DNA of 26,590 nucleotides from Cloacibacterium caeni_C (GTDB taxonomy: Bacteria > Bacteroidota > Bacteroidia > Flavobacteriales > Weeksellaceae). Made by a program: the position numbers and the translations under genes. The notes below the pieces were generated by a model. That model was not told the DNA's origin and did no database searches. It saw only the letters and a program-made list of their open reading frames with translations. The stretch spans positions 1-26,590 of the forward strand of contig DITA01000110.1 in assembly GCA_002422665.1 (NCBI GenBank), written 5' to 3'. This document shows, piece after piece, positions 15,404 through 22,758 of the stretch. Positions within the stretch are counted from its first letter, which is position 1. Each line of letters starts with the position of its first letter.

Positions 15404-17066
15404 AACACAATTAAAAGGAACACTGAACGACCTTCGAAGCCTTGATTCAGAAAATGAAATTGTAGAGTTTAAAGAAGCTAAAAATAACTATGACTTCACC
15501 AAACTTGGCAAATACTTTTCCGCATTAAGCAATGAAGCAAACCTTTGTAGAAAACCTTATGGTTGGCTAGTTTTTGGGATTAAAGATAACGACCATAGTA
15601 TTGTTGGCACACAATATCGCTCAGAAAGAAAAGACCTTGATAAATTAAAGGGCGAAATTGCCAATAAAACCTCTAACCGAATTTCTTTTATAGACATTCA
15701 CGAAGTAAATTTACCAGAAGGACGTGTAATTTTGTTTCAAATTCCTTCTGCTCCAAAAGGAATTCCCATTGCTTTTGACGGTCATTACTACGCACGTGAT
15801 GGCGAAGAGCTAGTTCCTTTAAATATTGAAAAAATCGAACGGATAAGAGCGCAAGCAACAAAAGAAGATTGGAGTGCTGCAATTGTCACTGCTGCAACAT
15901 TAGAGGATTTAGATGAAGATGCAATTGCTTTGGCTAGAAAAAATTTTAAAAACAAATTCCCAGATAAAGCAGATGAAGTAGATCTTTGGGATAACATTAC
16001 TTTTTTAAATAAAGCTAAAGTTACTAGCAAGGGAAAAATTACTAGAACCGCTTTAATTCTTTTGGGGAAAGATGAATCAGAGCATTTGCTTAATCCAGCA
16101 GATGTAAAAATTCGATGGAAATTAATGGATGAATTAAATAATGACATCGACTATGAAATTTTTGGTATTCCTCTTATTTTATCCGTAGAGAAAGTATTTG
16201 CAAAAATTAGAAATATCAAGTATCGATATATGCAAGAGGGAACAATTTTTCCAACTGAAGTTGCAAAATATGAACCTTTCTCTATTCGAGAAGCCATCAA
16301 CAATTGCATTGCTCACCAGGACTATACAAAAAATGCAAGAATAAATGTTATTGAAATGCCAGATCAATTGATTTTTACCAATCAAGGTTCTTTTATTCCA
16401 GGAAATGTAGAAAAAGTTGTTATTGAAGATTCCCCAGAAGAATTTTATCGAAATCGCTTTTTAGCTACAGCAATGTTTAATCTCAAAATGGTTGATACCG
16501 CTGGTGGCGGAATCAAGAAAATTTATAATTTTCAAAGAGCTAGATTTTTTCCTCTCCCTGATTACGATTTAGCAAATGATAAAGTAAAAATGGTACTTTC
16601 TGGAAAAATCCTCGATTTGGAATATGCTCGTTTATTAGCGCAGAACAAGGATTTAACATTGGAAGAAATTATGATGTTGGATAAAGTGCAAAAAAAACTA
16701 CCACTTACTGATTTTGAAGAGAAACATTTGAAAAGTAAAAAACTAATAGAGGGCAGAAAACCAAATTTCTTCATTAGTTTAAAAGTAGCACAAAAAACTG
16801 GACAAAAGGCAGATTACACTAAAAATAAAGGTTTTGACAAACAGTATTATTTAGATTTAATAATAAAAGCAATCAAACAGCATAAAGAATTAAGCCGTAA
16901 GGAAATTGATGATTTACTTTGGAATAAACTTCCTGATTGGATGTCTGATAAGCAAAAAAAGAATAAAGTGAATAATTTAATTGCTGAATTAAGCCGTAAC
17001 AAAATAATTACAAACACTGGTACTTTTCAAGATTCTAATTGGGTTCTAATAAGAAAAGATTATTAA
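15396..17066 (+). CDS. AlbA_2 (Schlafen-like) ATP-binding protein, COG2865 type
   Basis: The 556-residue protein starts with an AlbA_2 putative nucleic-acid-binding domain (EIVEFKEAKNNYDFTKLGKY..., WLVFGIKD, FDGHYYARDGEELVPL; residues 15-150). In the middle is a GHKL-like ATP-binding module (REAINNCIAHQDY, 298-310, with E299 and N302/N303; TAGGGIKKI near 368). A C-terminal helical/winged-helix segment completes it (ELSRKEIDDLLWNKLPDWM). This COG2865 type is a frequent passenger between hsdS and hsdR in type I loci, but its role is unproven; regulation or RNA/DNA binding has been suggested. It overlaps the hsdR remnant and is followed by TTATTAGAG repeats that could be its operator. Confidence 0.82.
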   Translation: MTETQLKGTLNDLRSLDSENEIVEFKEAKNNYDFTKLGKYFSALSNEANLCRKPYGWLVFGIKDNDHSIVGTQYRSERKDLDKLKGEIANKTSNRISFIDIHEVNLPEGRVILFQIPSAPKGIPIAFDGHYYARDGEELVPLNIEKIERIRAQATKEDWSAAIVTAATLEDLDEDAIALARKNFKNKFPDKADEVDLWDNITFLNKAKVTSKGKITRTALILLGKDESEHLLNPADVKIRWKLMDELNNDIDYEIFGIPLILSVEKVFAKIRNIKYRYMQEGTIFPTEVAKYEPFSIREAINNCIAHQDYTKNARINVIEMPDQLIFTNQGSFIPGNVEKVVIEDSPEEFYRNRFLATAMFNLKMVDTAGGGIKKIYNFQRARFFPLPDYDLANDKVKMVLSGKILDLEYARLLAQNKDLTLEEIMMLDKVQKKLPLTDFEEKHLKSKKLIEGRKPNFFISLKVAQKTGQKADYTKNKGFDKQYYLDLIIKAIKQHKELSRKEIDDLLWNKLPDWMSDKQKKNKVNNLIAELSRNKIITNTGTFQDSNWVLIRKDY

Positions 17067-17071
17067 AAAAA

Positions 17072-17148
17072 TTATTAGAGATCTTATTAGAGAATTTATT
17101 AGAGGTTGTTTTTTATGTGATTTATTATCAATTATTTAGCTCTAATAA
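17072..17148. repeat. TTATTAGAG direct and inverted repeats before hsdR
   Basis: TTATTAGAG occurs at 17072-17080, 17084-17092 and 17096-17104, exactly 12 bp apart, and is inverted (CTCTAATAA) at 17140-17148. The array occupies the 106-bp gap between the AlbA_2 gene and hsdR. It can serve as an operator for hsdR or fold in RNA as competing hairpins, since any of the three copies can pair with the inverted one. Confidence 0.55.
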
Positions 17149-17172
17149 CTAATAAAATAAAATGAACAAAAA

Positions 17173-20100
17173 ATGAATCATTTCAACGAAGACAATACCG
17201 CACAAATCCCCGCCCTTAAATTGCTCATCAATTTAGGCTACCAATACCTTACGCCTTCCGAAGCATTGCAAATGCGTGAAGACAGAGAAAGCAATGTTTT
17301 GCTTACTTCTATTTTGAGGGAACAGCTAAAGAAAATAAATACCATAAAAATTGGTTCGAAACAAGCAGACTTTTCCGATGCCAATATAGAACGTGCCATT
17401 CATTCACTCAAAGATATTCCTTTAGCCGAAGGTTTGGTAAATGCAAGTAACCGTGCCTACAACCTTTTGCGTTTTGGCAATGCTTTGGAACAATCTATTG
17501 ATGGCGACAAAAAAAGCCATACCATTCAATACATTGATTGGAGAAACCCCGAAAATAATGTATTTCACATTACCGAAGAATTTTCCGTAATGCGTACTGG
17601 TAGAAAAGACACGTATCGCCCGGATTTGGTTTTGTTTATCAACGGAATTCCTTTGGCAATTATAGAATCTAAAAGCCCAACCATAAAAACACCACTCAAA
17701 GAAGCAATTTCGCAACATATTCGCAACCAAATGGAAGATGGCATACAAAATTTGTATGTCTATAGTCAGATTTTAGGTGCAATTTCCCTTACCGAAGCCA
17801 AATATGCAACCACCAATACCAAAGAAGAATTTTGGGCAGTTTGGAAAGAGAAAGACCAAAATTTCATTGAACAATTGCCAGAAATTGTAAATACCGATTT
17901 AACCAAAGAAACGGAAAGTAAAATTTTTTTTCAAAACGATTTTCGAGGAAATTTCGATTTTTTAAATTACAAAGAAAAATACGAAGTAGAAGTAGCACCT
18001 ACTTTACAAGATGTAATGCTTTATGGCTTATTTAGCAAAGAGCGTTTTTTAGAAATCATCAAAGATTTTATTTTGTTTGAGGGCGGCATTGTAAAAAAAG
18101 TAGCCCGCTTTCAACAGTATTTCTCCATCAATAAAATCATTAATAGAATAAAACCCATACGAAACGGAAAACGTTTAGGCGGTGTAATTTGGCACACACA
18201 AGGAAGCGGTAAATCTTTAACTATGGCTATGTTAGCTAGAAAAGTAAAAGATACTGTGAAAAATCCACAAATTATTTTAGTAACCGACAGAGTAGATTTG
18301 GACAGGCAAATAACCACAACGCTTCAAAAAGTAGAAATAGAGGTAATAAATGCCACATCTGGTAAACAATTAATACAATTATTAAAAGGAAATGGCGATT
18401 TTGTAACGACTAGCATTATCAATAAATTTCAGGCAGCGGTAAACGAATTGGCAAACAATCCGCTAGAAAGTCCCAATATTTTTGTTTTAATAGACGAAGC
18501 ACACCGCACACAATATGGTGTTTTCAATGTAAATATGGAAAGAGTGTTACCTAATGCTTGTTTTATTGTATTTACAGGAACTCCACTTATGAAATCTCAA
18601 AAAAGCACAGCCCAAAAATTTGGTGGAATTATTGATACTTATACCATCAATGAAGCCGTTGCCGACAAAGCAATTGTTCCTATTTTATACGAAGGCAGAT
18701 TTGCGGTACAAGATGTGAATCAAAATGCTTTGGATAGAGGTTTTGATATCGTTGCAGAAGATTTAACCGAGTACAATAAGACAGAACTAAAAAAGAAAAT
18801 GAACAATGCTGGTTTGATAAGTAAAACCGACCAAAATATTTATCAAACTGCTATGGATATAAGTCGCCATTTTGCTGGCAATTGGGGAAAAGACAACACA
18901 GGCGTTCATTCTGGCTTTAGAGGAATGGTGGTTTGTCCAGATAAATTAACCGCTGTAAAATACAAGAAAGCTTTTGATTTAATTGGCAAAGTTTCTACAG
19001 AAGTGGTTATGTCCTCACCAGACCCTCGTGAAGGAAATAATGATGTTCATAGCAGTGAAGCGAGTGAAGTGGTACAATATTACAATTTATTAAAAACAAA
19101 ATACGGAAATGATATTGACAAATCTATTATTCAGCAATATGAAAATGGAGAAAGTATAGAATTACTCATTGTTATTGATAAACTATTAACAGGTTTTGAT
19201 GTGCCACAAACCATCGTGATGTATTTGTGTAGAAAATTAAGAGAGCACTCATTATTACAAGCAATTGCAAGGGTAAATAGAGTTTATGCGGGTAAAGATT
19301 ACGGTTTTATTATAGATTATGCTGGAATTATGCACGAACTAGAAGAAGCTATGGAAACCTATACTACAGACGAAGACCAAACAGAATTGATGGATTTGCA
19401 AAATACTTTAACCGATATATCACAAGAAATTGCAAAACTTCCACAAACGTATTCCGACTTAATAAATCTTTTTAAAACTTTAAAAAATAAAAATAATATT
19501 GATGAATACATCAATTATTTATCAGATATCGCATTGAGAGAAGAGTTTTATGCAAAATTTAATCTATTTGCAAAAATTCTTAAAATGGCACTTTCTACGG
19601 TAACTTTTTATGCTAATACGCCTACAGAAAGAATTGATTTATACAAAAATGATTTAAAGAAATTTGCAGGAATTAGAGTTGCTGTGAACAATATATATGT
19701 GGACAATGTAAGTTTTGCACAGTACGAAAAACAACTTCAGAAATTACTAGACCAACACGTAATTACAGAAGAAATCATCAGACTTACCGAGCAAATAGAT
19801 ATACTGGACACCGAAACATTCAACGAAGAATTAGAAAAAGTAGTTGGCAACAGAGCAAAAGCAGAAAAAATAGCTTCGGCAACCTCAAAGTATATCAACG
19901 AAAAAAGAGATACCGACCCTGTTTTGTTCAAAAAACTATCCGAACTCATTAAGCAAACCATTGCAGATATGAGAGCTGATAGACTTTCGGATTTAGAAGC
20001 TTTACAAAAACTAAAGGACATCAGAAATGAAGCTATCGGCACAAAAGCGAGTGATGTTCCTGAAACTCTGAACCATAAAAAAAGAAACATTCCTATATTC

Positions 20101-20325
20101 AGATTTTTGCAAAATGAACAAGTAGAAAAATCCGAAGAAAGCACCTTGTTTTTAGATGAATTAATTGCTCAAAATGAAATTGTTGATTGGCACAAAAACA
20201 CCGATATCCTCAATAGAATAGAACTTGATTTTGGAGATTATTTGATGGATATCCAAGGATTTACTCTAGAAAAAGCAGATGAAATTACAAAAAAATGTAT
20301 TGAAATTGCAATTGCAAATAAATAG
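17173..20325 (+). CDS. hsdR: Type I restriction endonuclease, motor and nuclease subunit
   Basis: The 1050-residue HsdR has the full domain order. The N-terminal PD-(D/E)xK nuclease shows D151 in RPDLVLF and E165-x-K167 in IIESKSP. The SF2 translocase has Walker A HTQGSGKS (341-348), the DEAH box (441-444) and the later helicase motifs (FTGTPL near 476, LLTGFDVP near 672, QAIARVNRVY near 700). The C-terminal helical part contacts the methylase. With HsdM and HsdS it cuts unmethylated phage DNA after ATP-driven translocation. It is separated from hsdS by 4.7 kb of defence cargo, although such genes are normally close. Its own gene starts after a 106-bp repeat-bearing gap, so it may have separate expression control. 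Confidence 0.95.
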   Translation: MNHFNEDNTAQIPALKLLINLGYQYLTPSEALQMREDRESNVLLTSILREQLKKINTIKIGSKQADFSDANIERAIHSLKDIPLAEGLVNASNRAYNLLRFGNALEQSIDGDKKSHTIQYIDWRNPENNVFHITEEFSVMRTGRKDTYRPDLVLFINGIPLAIIESKSPTIKTPLKEAISQHIRNQMEDGIQNLYVYSQILGAISLTEAKYATTNTKEEFWAVWKEKDQNFIEQLPEIVNTDLTKETESKIFFQNDFRGNFDFLNYKEKYEVEVAPTLQDVMLYGLFSKERFLEIIKDFILFEGGIVKKVARFQQYFSINKIINRIKPIRNGKRLGGVIWHTQGSGKSLTMAMLARKVKDTVKNPQIILVTDRVDLDRQITTTLQKVEIEVINATSGKQLIQLLKGNGDFVTTSIINKFQAAVNELANNPLESPNIFVLIDEAHRTQYGVFNVNMERVLPNACFIVFTGTPLMKSQKSTAQKFGGIIDTYTINEAVADKAIVPILYEGRFAVQDVNQNALDRGFDIVAEDLTEYNKTELKKKMNNAGLISKTDQNIYQTAMDISRHFAGNWGKDNTGVHSGFRGMVVCPDKLTAVKYKKAFDLIGKVSTEVVMSSPDPREGNNDVHSSEASEVVQYYNLLKTKYGNDIDKSIIQQYENGESIELLIVIDKLLTGFDVPQTIVMYLCRKLREHSLLQAIARVNRVYAGKDYGFIIDYAGIMHELEEAMETYTTDEDQTELMDLQNTLTDISQEIAKLPQTYSDLINLFKTLKNKNNIDEYINYLSDIALREEFYAKFNLFAKILKMALSTVTFYANTPTERIDLYKNDLKKFAGIRVAVNNIYVDNVSFAQYEKQLQKLLDQHVITEEIIRLTEQIDILDTETFNEELEKVVGNRAKAEKIASATSKYINEKRDTDPVLFKKLSELIKQTIADMRADRLSDLEALQKLKDIRNEAIGTKASDVPETLNHKKRNIPIFRFLQNEQVEKSEESTLFLDELIAQNEIVDWHKNTDILNRIELDFGDYLMDIQGFTLEKADEITKKCIEIAIANK

Positions 20326-20329
20326 GAAT

Positions 20330-21037
20330 ATGCTACATTTTATAGAATTTGGTTCAAAGAAAATAGAGTTTATCATAAAATACTCTACTAGAAAAACACT
20401 CGGAATTAAGGTTTCACCAGACAAAACTGTCCAAGTCTCTGTGCCTTTAGAAACCAACATGGAAGAAATAGAAAAATGGGTTTACAAAAAAACAAGATGG
20501 ATTTTCAAGCAACAAAATTATTTTGATACGCTTGATTTATATGATACTAATTATGAAATGAAATCTGGTTATAGTGTATTTTATTTAGGAAGACAATATA
20601 AAATTAATATAAAAATCTCTAAAAAAGAAGAAGTTTCTTATTTAGGAAATCAATTCCTAATTTTGGTAAAAAAGAAAGAAAACGCTTCTGTAATTTTTGA
20701 AAAATGGTGGAAAGAACGTGCGATACTTAAGATTTCAGAAATAGCACTTCCCATGATGAAAAAATTTGAAAAAAATCATCACATCCCTTCTAAAATTAAT
20801 TTTCAAGAAATGCCGACACGCTGGGGAAGCTGCACCGTGAAAAATAAATTAATTTTCAACCCTAGATTAATTCACGTTCCGAAACGCTGCATAGAATATG
20901 TTATCATGCACGAGCTTTGCCATCTAATTCACAAACATCATAATAAAGATTTTTTTGAATTACTAACACTAAAAATGCCAGATTGGGAAAAGAGAAAAGA
21001 AAAATTGGATAAATACCGACAATCAAAAGAAATATAA
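20330..21037 (+). CDS. YgjP-like M48-type zinc metallopeptidase (DUF45)
   Basis: The chosen start at 20330 lies 4 bp after the hsdR stop behind AGGAAT; the open frame reaches farther back, inside hsdR. The 235-residue protein is a YgjP/DUF45 peptidase: RKTLGIKVSPDKTVQVSVP near the N-terminus, RWGSCTVKNKLIFNPRLI in the middle, and the zinc site HELCH (194-198) followed by HKHHNKDFFEL. Such genes are commonly the last member of type I restriction operons, perhaps to process or control the complex, but no direct role is established. It is the last gene inside the element, converging on the - strand tRNA operon. Confidence 0.85.
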   Translation: MLHFIEFGSKKIEFIIKYSTRKTLGIKVSPDKTVQVSVPLETNMEEIEKWVYKKTRWIFKQQNYFDTLDLYDTNYEMKSGYSVFYLGRQYKINIKISKKEEVSYLGNQFLILVKKKENASVIFEKWWKERAILKISEIALPMMKKFEKNHHIPSKINFQEMPTRWGSCTVKNKLIFNPRLIHVPKRCIEYVIMHELCHLIHKHHNKDFFELLTLKMPDWEKRKEKLDKYRQSKEI

Positions 21038-21048
21038 AACCACAAATG

Positions 21049-21068
21049 AGCCACCCTTTTAGCCACCC
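21049..21068. repeat. Integrase arm-type site, right
   Basis: This block, AGCCACCCTTTTAGCCACCC, is identical to 3274-3293. It ends 46 bp before the att core, so both element ends carry matched arm-like sites in the same orientation. Confidence 0.6.
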
Positions 21069-21076
21069 CTTGAAAT

Positions 21077-21115
21077 AAAAAACGCTGAAAACCAAATGAT
21101 TAACAGCGTTTTTTG
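21077..21115 (-). terminator. Terminator of the tRNA operon, carried by the element
   Basis: CAGCGTT/AACGCTG (21081-21087 with 21104-21110) forms a 7-bp stem just past the tRNA-Leu(UAA) 3' end; on the - strand it runs into T6. It is nearly identical to 3099-3137. Because it lies on the island side of the att core, the element brought its own copy and so keeps tRNA transcription properly terminated. Confidence 0.75.
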
Positions 21116-21131
21116 TACCCCAGACGGGACT
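21115..21131. repeat. att core, right copy, within tRNA-Leu(UAA)
   Basis: GTACCCCAGACGGGACT equals 3138-3154. It covers bases from the discriminator through the acceptor 3' strand into the T-stem, so integration rebuilds the tRNA exactly. Confidence 0.85.
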
Positions 21132-21199
21132 TGAACCCGTACGTCCTTGCGGACACAGGATTTTAAGTCCTGCGTGTCTACCAGTTCCACCACCAGGGC
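21116..21199 (-). tRNA. tRNA-Leu (anticodon UAA)
   Basis: On the - strand the 84-nt cloverleaf has an acceptor 5' strand GCCCTGG, D arm with GGTAGACACG, anticodon stem CAGGA/TCCTG around loop CTTAAAA (anticodon UAA), a long variable arm typical of class II tRNAs, T-arm CGGGTTCAAGTCCCG, and discriminator A at 21116. CCA is not encoded. The acceptor stem contains G-U pairs. Its 3' end is the integration site of the element. Confidence 0.93.
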
Positions 21200-21208
21200 A
21201 AAATGGAG

Positions 21209-21281
21209 AGCGAAAAACGGGATTCGAACCCGCGACCCCAACCTTGGCAAGGTTGTGCTCTACCAGCTGAGCTATTTTCGC
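21209..21281 (-). tRNA. tRNA-Gly (anticodon GCC)
   Basis: On the - strand the 73-nt cloverleaf has acceptor GCGAAAA/TTTTCGC, D arm AGCTCAGCTGGTAGAGC, anticodon stem-loop AACCTTGCCAAGGTT (anticodon GCC), and T-arm GCGGGTTCGAATCCCG. CCA is not encoded. It lies 9 bp from tRNA-Leu(UAA) and 14 bp from tRNA-Leu(UAG). Confidence 0.93.
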
Positions 21282-21295
21282 ATTTCTATTTCGTG

Positions 21296-21377
21296 TGCGG
21301 ATGAAGGGACTCGAACCCCCACGCCTCACGGCACCAGATCCTAAGTCTGGCGTGGCTACCAATTACACCACATCCGC
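21296..21377 (-). tRNA. tRNA-Leu (anticodon UAG)
   Basis: On the - strand the 82-nt class II cloverleaf has acceptor GCGGATG/CATCCGC, D arm with GGTAGCCACG, anticodon stem CCAGA/TCTGG around CTTAGGA (anticodon UAG), long variable arm, T-arm GGGGTTCGAGTCCC and discriminator A. It is the first gene of the three-tRNA operon. Confidence 0.93.
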
Positions 21378-21414
21378 TTTGTATTTAAAGAACTTTGTTC
21401 GTTTTTTGTGAGTG

Positions 21415-21446
21415 CAAATATAGAAACTTTTTCCTAATGTTCACAA
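21415..21446 (-). promoter_or_regulatory. Promoter of the tRNA operon
   Basis: On the - strand TTG (21446-21444), 21 bp, then TATATTTG (21422-21415) is a textbook Bacteroidota promoter. It lies 38 bp before the first tRNA base, with a short leader, and drives all three tRNAs to the hairpin at 21077-21115. Confidence 0.7.
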
Positions 21447-21542
21447 CTTTTTTTTGAAAATTTTTATTTTTTGAAAAAAAAACTTAGAAATTAGATTTTT
21501 GTTTCTGTTTTTATTACTTTTACAACTTTAAGATTAATAGAT

Positions 21543-21923
21543 ATGGAATTACAAGGAACGGTTAAGAAAATATTTGATACCCAGACTTTTGCAAGCGGTT
21601 TTCAAAAAAGAGAAATGGTTTTATTGACTCAGGAACAATATCCTCAGCCTATTTCAATAGAATTTTTATCAGATAAAATTAATTTATTAGATAATGTTTC
21701 TGAAGGCGAAACTGTAAAATTAGGAATCAATATTAGAGGTAGAGAGTGGACTAACCCACAAGGTGAAGTAAAATATTTCAACTCTATTACGGCTTGGAGA
21801 TTAGAAAAAGTAACAGATAACGGTGCTCAACCTACTTATGCTGCTCCATCTGCAACGGCTACTCCAGCTACAACAAACGAAAATCCTTTCGCAGACGAAG
21901 GTGATGACGATTTACCTTTCTAA
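21543..21923 (+). CDS. DUF3127 SSB-like protein
   Basis: The 126-residue protein belongs to DUF3127, a Bacteroidota family. The first 95 residues are an OB-like beta domain (MELQGTVKKIFDTQTF, QKREMVLLTQEQYPQPISIEF, GETVKLGINIRGREWTN, KYFNSITAWRLEKV). After an Ala/Thr/Pro-rich linker the protein ends in an acidic tail DDDLPF that mimics the DDDIPF tip by which single-stranded-DNA-binding proteins recruit repair and replication partners. It may therefore bind single-stranded nucleic acid, but this is inference. It is a core gene, divergent from the tRNA operon, and has its own terminator. Confidence 0.85.
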   Translation: MELQGTVKKIFDTQTFASGFQKREMVLLTQEQYPQPISIEFLSDKINLLDNVSEGETVKLGINIRGREWTNPQGEVKYFNSITAWRLEKVTDNGAQPTYAAPSATATPATTNENPFADEGDDDLPF

Positions 21924-21947
21924 AATAATAGAAATTTTATACATTTG

Positions 21948-21979
21948 AAATCCTACTTTAATAAGTGGGATTTCGTTTT
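21948..21979 (+). terminator. Terminator after the DUF3127 gene
   Basis: AAATCCTACTT (21948-21958) pairs with AAGTGGGATTT (21963-21973) through a TAAT loop, with one G-U pair, followed by CGTTTTT. It is a good Rho-independent terminator 25 bp after the stop. Confidence 0.75.
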
Positions 21980-21990
21980 TAAAATAAGAT

Positions 21991-22653
21991 ATGTTTCTAC
22001 TAGATTCCGAAGAAATTGCTTTTCCAGACCCTGCTTTGTATGATTTTGAAGGAGGATTATTGGCAATGGGCGGAGATTTATCTCCAGAAAGAATCTGGTT
22101 TGCTTATCAAAACGGGATTTTTCCGTGGTTTAATCCTGAAGATGATATTTTGTGGTGGTGTCCTGATCCTAGATTCGTTTTGCTTCCGGAAGATTTGAAA
22201 ATTTCTAAATCCATGAAGAAAATTCTGCGAGAGGAAAAATTTACTTTTACCGAAAATAAATGTTTCGAAGAAGTGATGAAAAACTGTCAAGCCGCAGAAA
22301 GAAAAGGACAAGACGGAACATGGATTACTGATGAAATGATAAAAGCTTATAGCACTCTTCACCTTTATGGGAAAGCTAAAAGCATAGAGGTTTGGGAAAA
22401 TGATGAATTGGTGGGAGGTTTATATGGTGTAGATTTAGGTCATATCTTCTGCGGAGAAAGTATGTTTGCCAAAGTAAGCAATGCAAGTAAAGCTGGTTTT
22501 ATTTACTTTGTAGAAAAATATAAAAATCAATATCAGCTGATTGATTGCCAAATTTACACCGAACATTTAGCTTCTTTAGGTGCTAAAGAAATTCCTAAAA
22601 GAGAGTTTCTGAAAATTTTAAAACAAAATTTCTCAGACGAGAACGTAAAATGA
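21991..22653 (+). CDS. aat: Leucyl/phenylalanyl-tRNA-protein transferase
   Basis: Aat transfers Leu or Phe from aminoacyl-tRNA to N-terminal Arg or Lys of proteins, making them N-degron substrates for ClpS-ClpAP. The 220 residues match the family across their length: FPDPALYDFEGGLLAMGGDLS, NGIFPWFN, ILWWCPDPRFVL, GTWITDEMI, GGLYGVDLGHIFCGESMFA, SNASKAGF and IDCQIYTEHLASLGA. It is a cytosolic core gene. The start at 21991 gives the usual MFxLD opening. The terminator and a TACATTTG box (21940-21947) precede it; no convincing -33 element accompanies that box. Confidence 0.95.
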   Translation: MFLLDSEEIAFPDPALYDFEGGLLAMGGDLSPERIWFAYQNGIFPWFNPEDDILWWCPDPRFVLLPEDLKISKSMKKILREEKFTFTENKCFEEVMKNCQAAERKGQDGTWITDEMIKAYSTLHLYGKAKSIEVWENDELVGGLYGVDLGHIFCGESMFAKVSNASKAGFIYFVEKYKNQYQLIDCQIYTEHLASLGAKEIPKREFLKILKQNFSDENVK

Positions 22654-22663
22654 TAAAGAAATT

Positions 22664-22743
22664 GCGCCCCGAGTTGAGCGGAGCTCTTTTTAAAATTCAT
22701 CAATTTTAAAAAAGCGAGAGCGGAACGAGGAAATTGGCGCCCA
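22664..22743. repeat. Hairpin-forming repeat between aat and the EamA gene
   Basis: TTTTTAAAATT (22687-22697) and AATTTTAAAAA (22702-22712) form a perfect 11-bp stem with a 4-base loop, bracketed by GC-richer arms (TGCGCCCCGAG on the left, GCGGAACGAGG and GGCGCCC on the right). The arms are unlike the AT-rich surroundings. This looks like a dispersed intergenic repeat or a bidirectional terminator; copies elsewhere cannot be tested here. Confidence 0.4.
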
Positions 22744-22758
22744 AAAAATAAAAAAAAT

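Larger units (their letters stand above)
3138..21131. mobile_element. Integrative mobilizable element in tRNA-Leu(UAA) carrying a defence island
   Basis: The boundaries are the 17-bp direct repeats at 3138-3154 and 21115-21131; the right one is the 3' end of tRNA-Leu(UAA). A tyrosine integrase lies just inside the left end. Paired 20-bp arm-like repeats sit near both ends. The cargo order is integrase, HTH protein, helicase, primase, MobV-like relaxase, then a type I restriction operon with a TIR/CD-NTase/SLATT cassette. No conjugative type IV secretion or coupling-protein genes are present, so transfer would need a helper element. The classification as an IME is inferred from gene content. 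Confidence 0.8.

Noticed and set aside
15788..16147. 119-residue antisense ORF within the AlbA_2 gene
   Set aside because: Ser/Leu-rich shadow of the coding strand with no domain or start signal.
20904..21362. 152-residue antisense reading frame across the M48 gene end and tRNAs
   Set aside because: It runs through three tRNA genes, the att core and the terminator, and its protein looks like translated tRNA sequence.
21940..21947. TACATTTG as an aat promoter
   Set aside because: No -33 element at the right distance, and the terminator lies between it and the gene; kept only as a remark.
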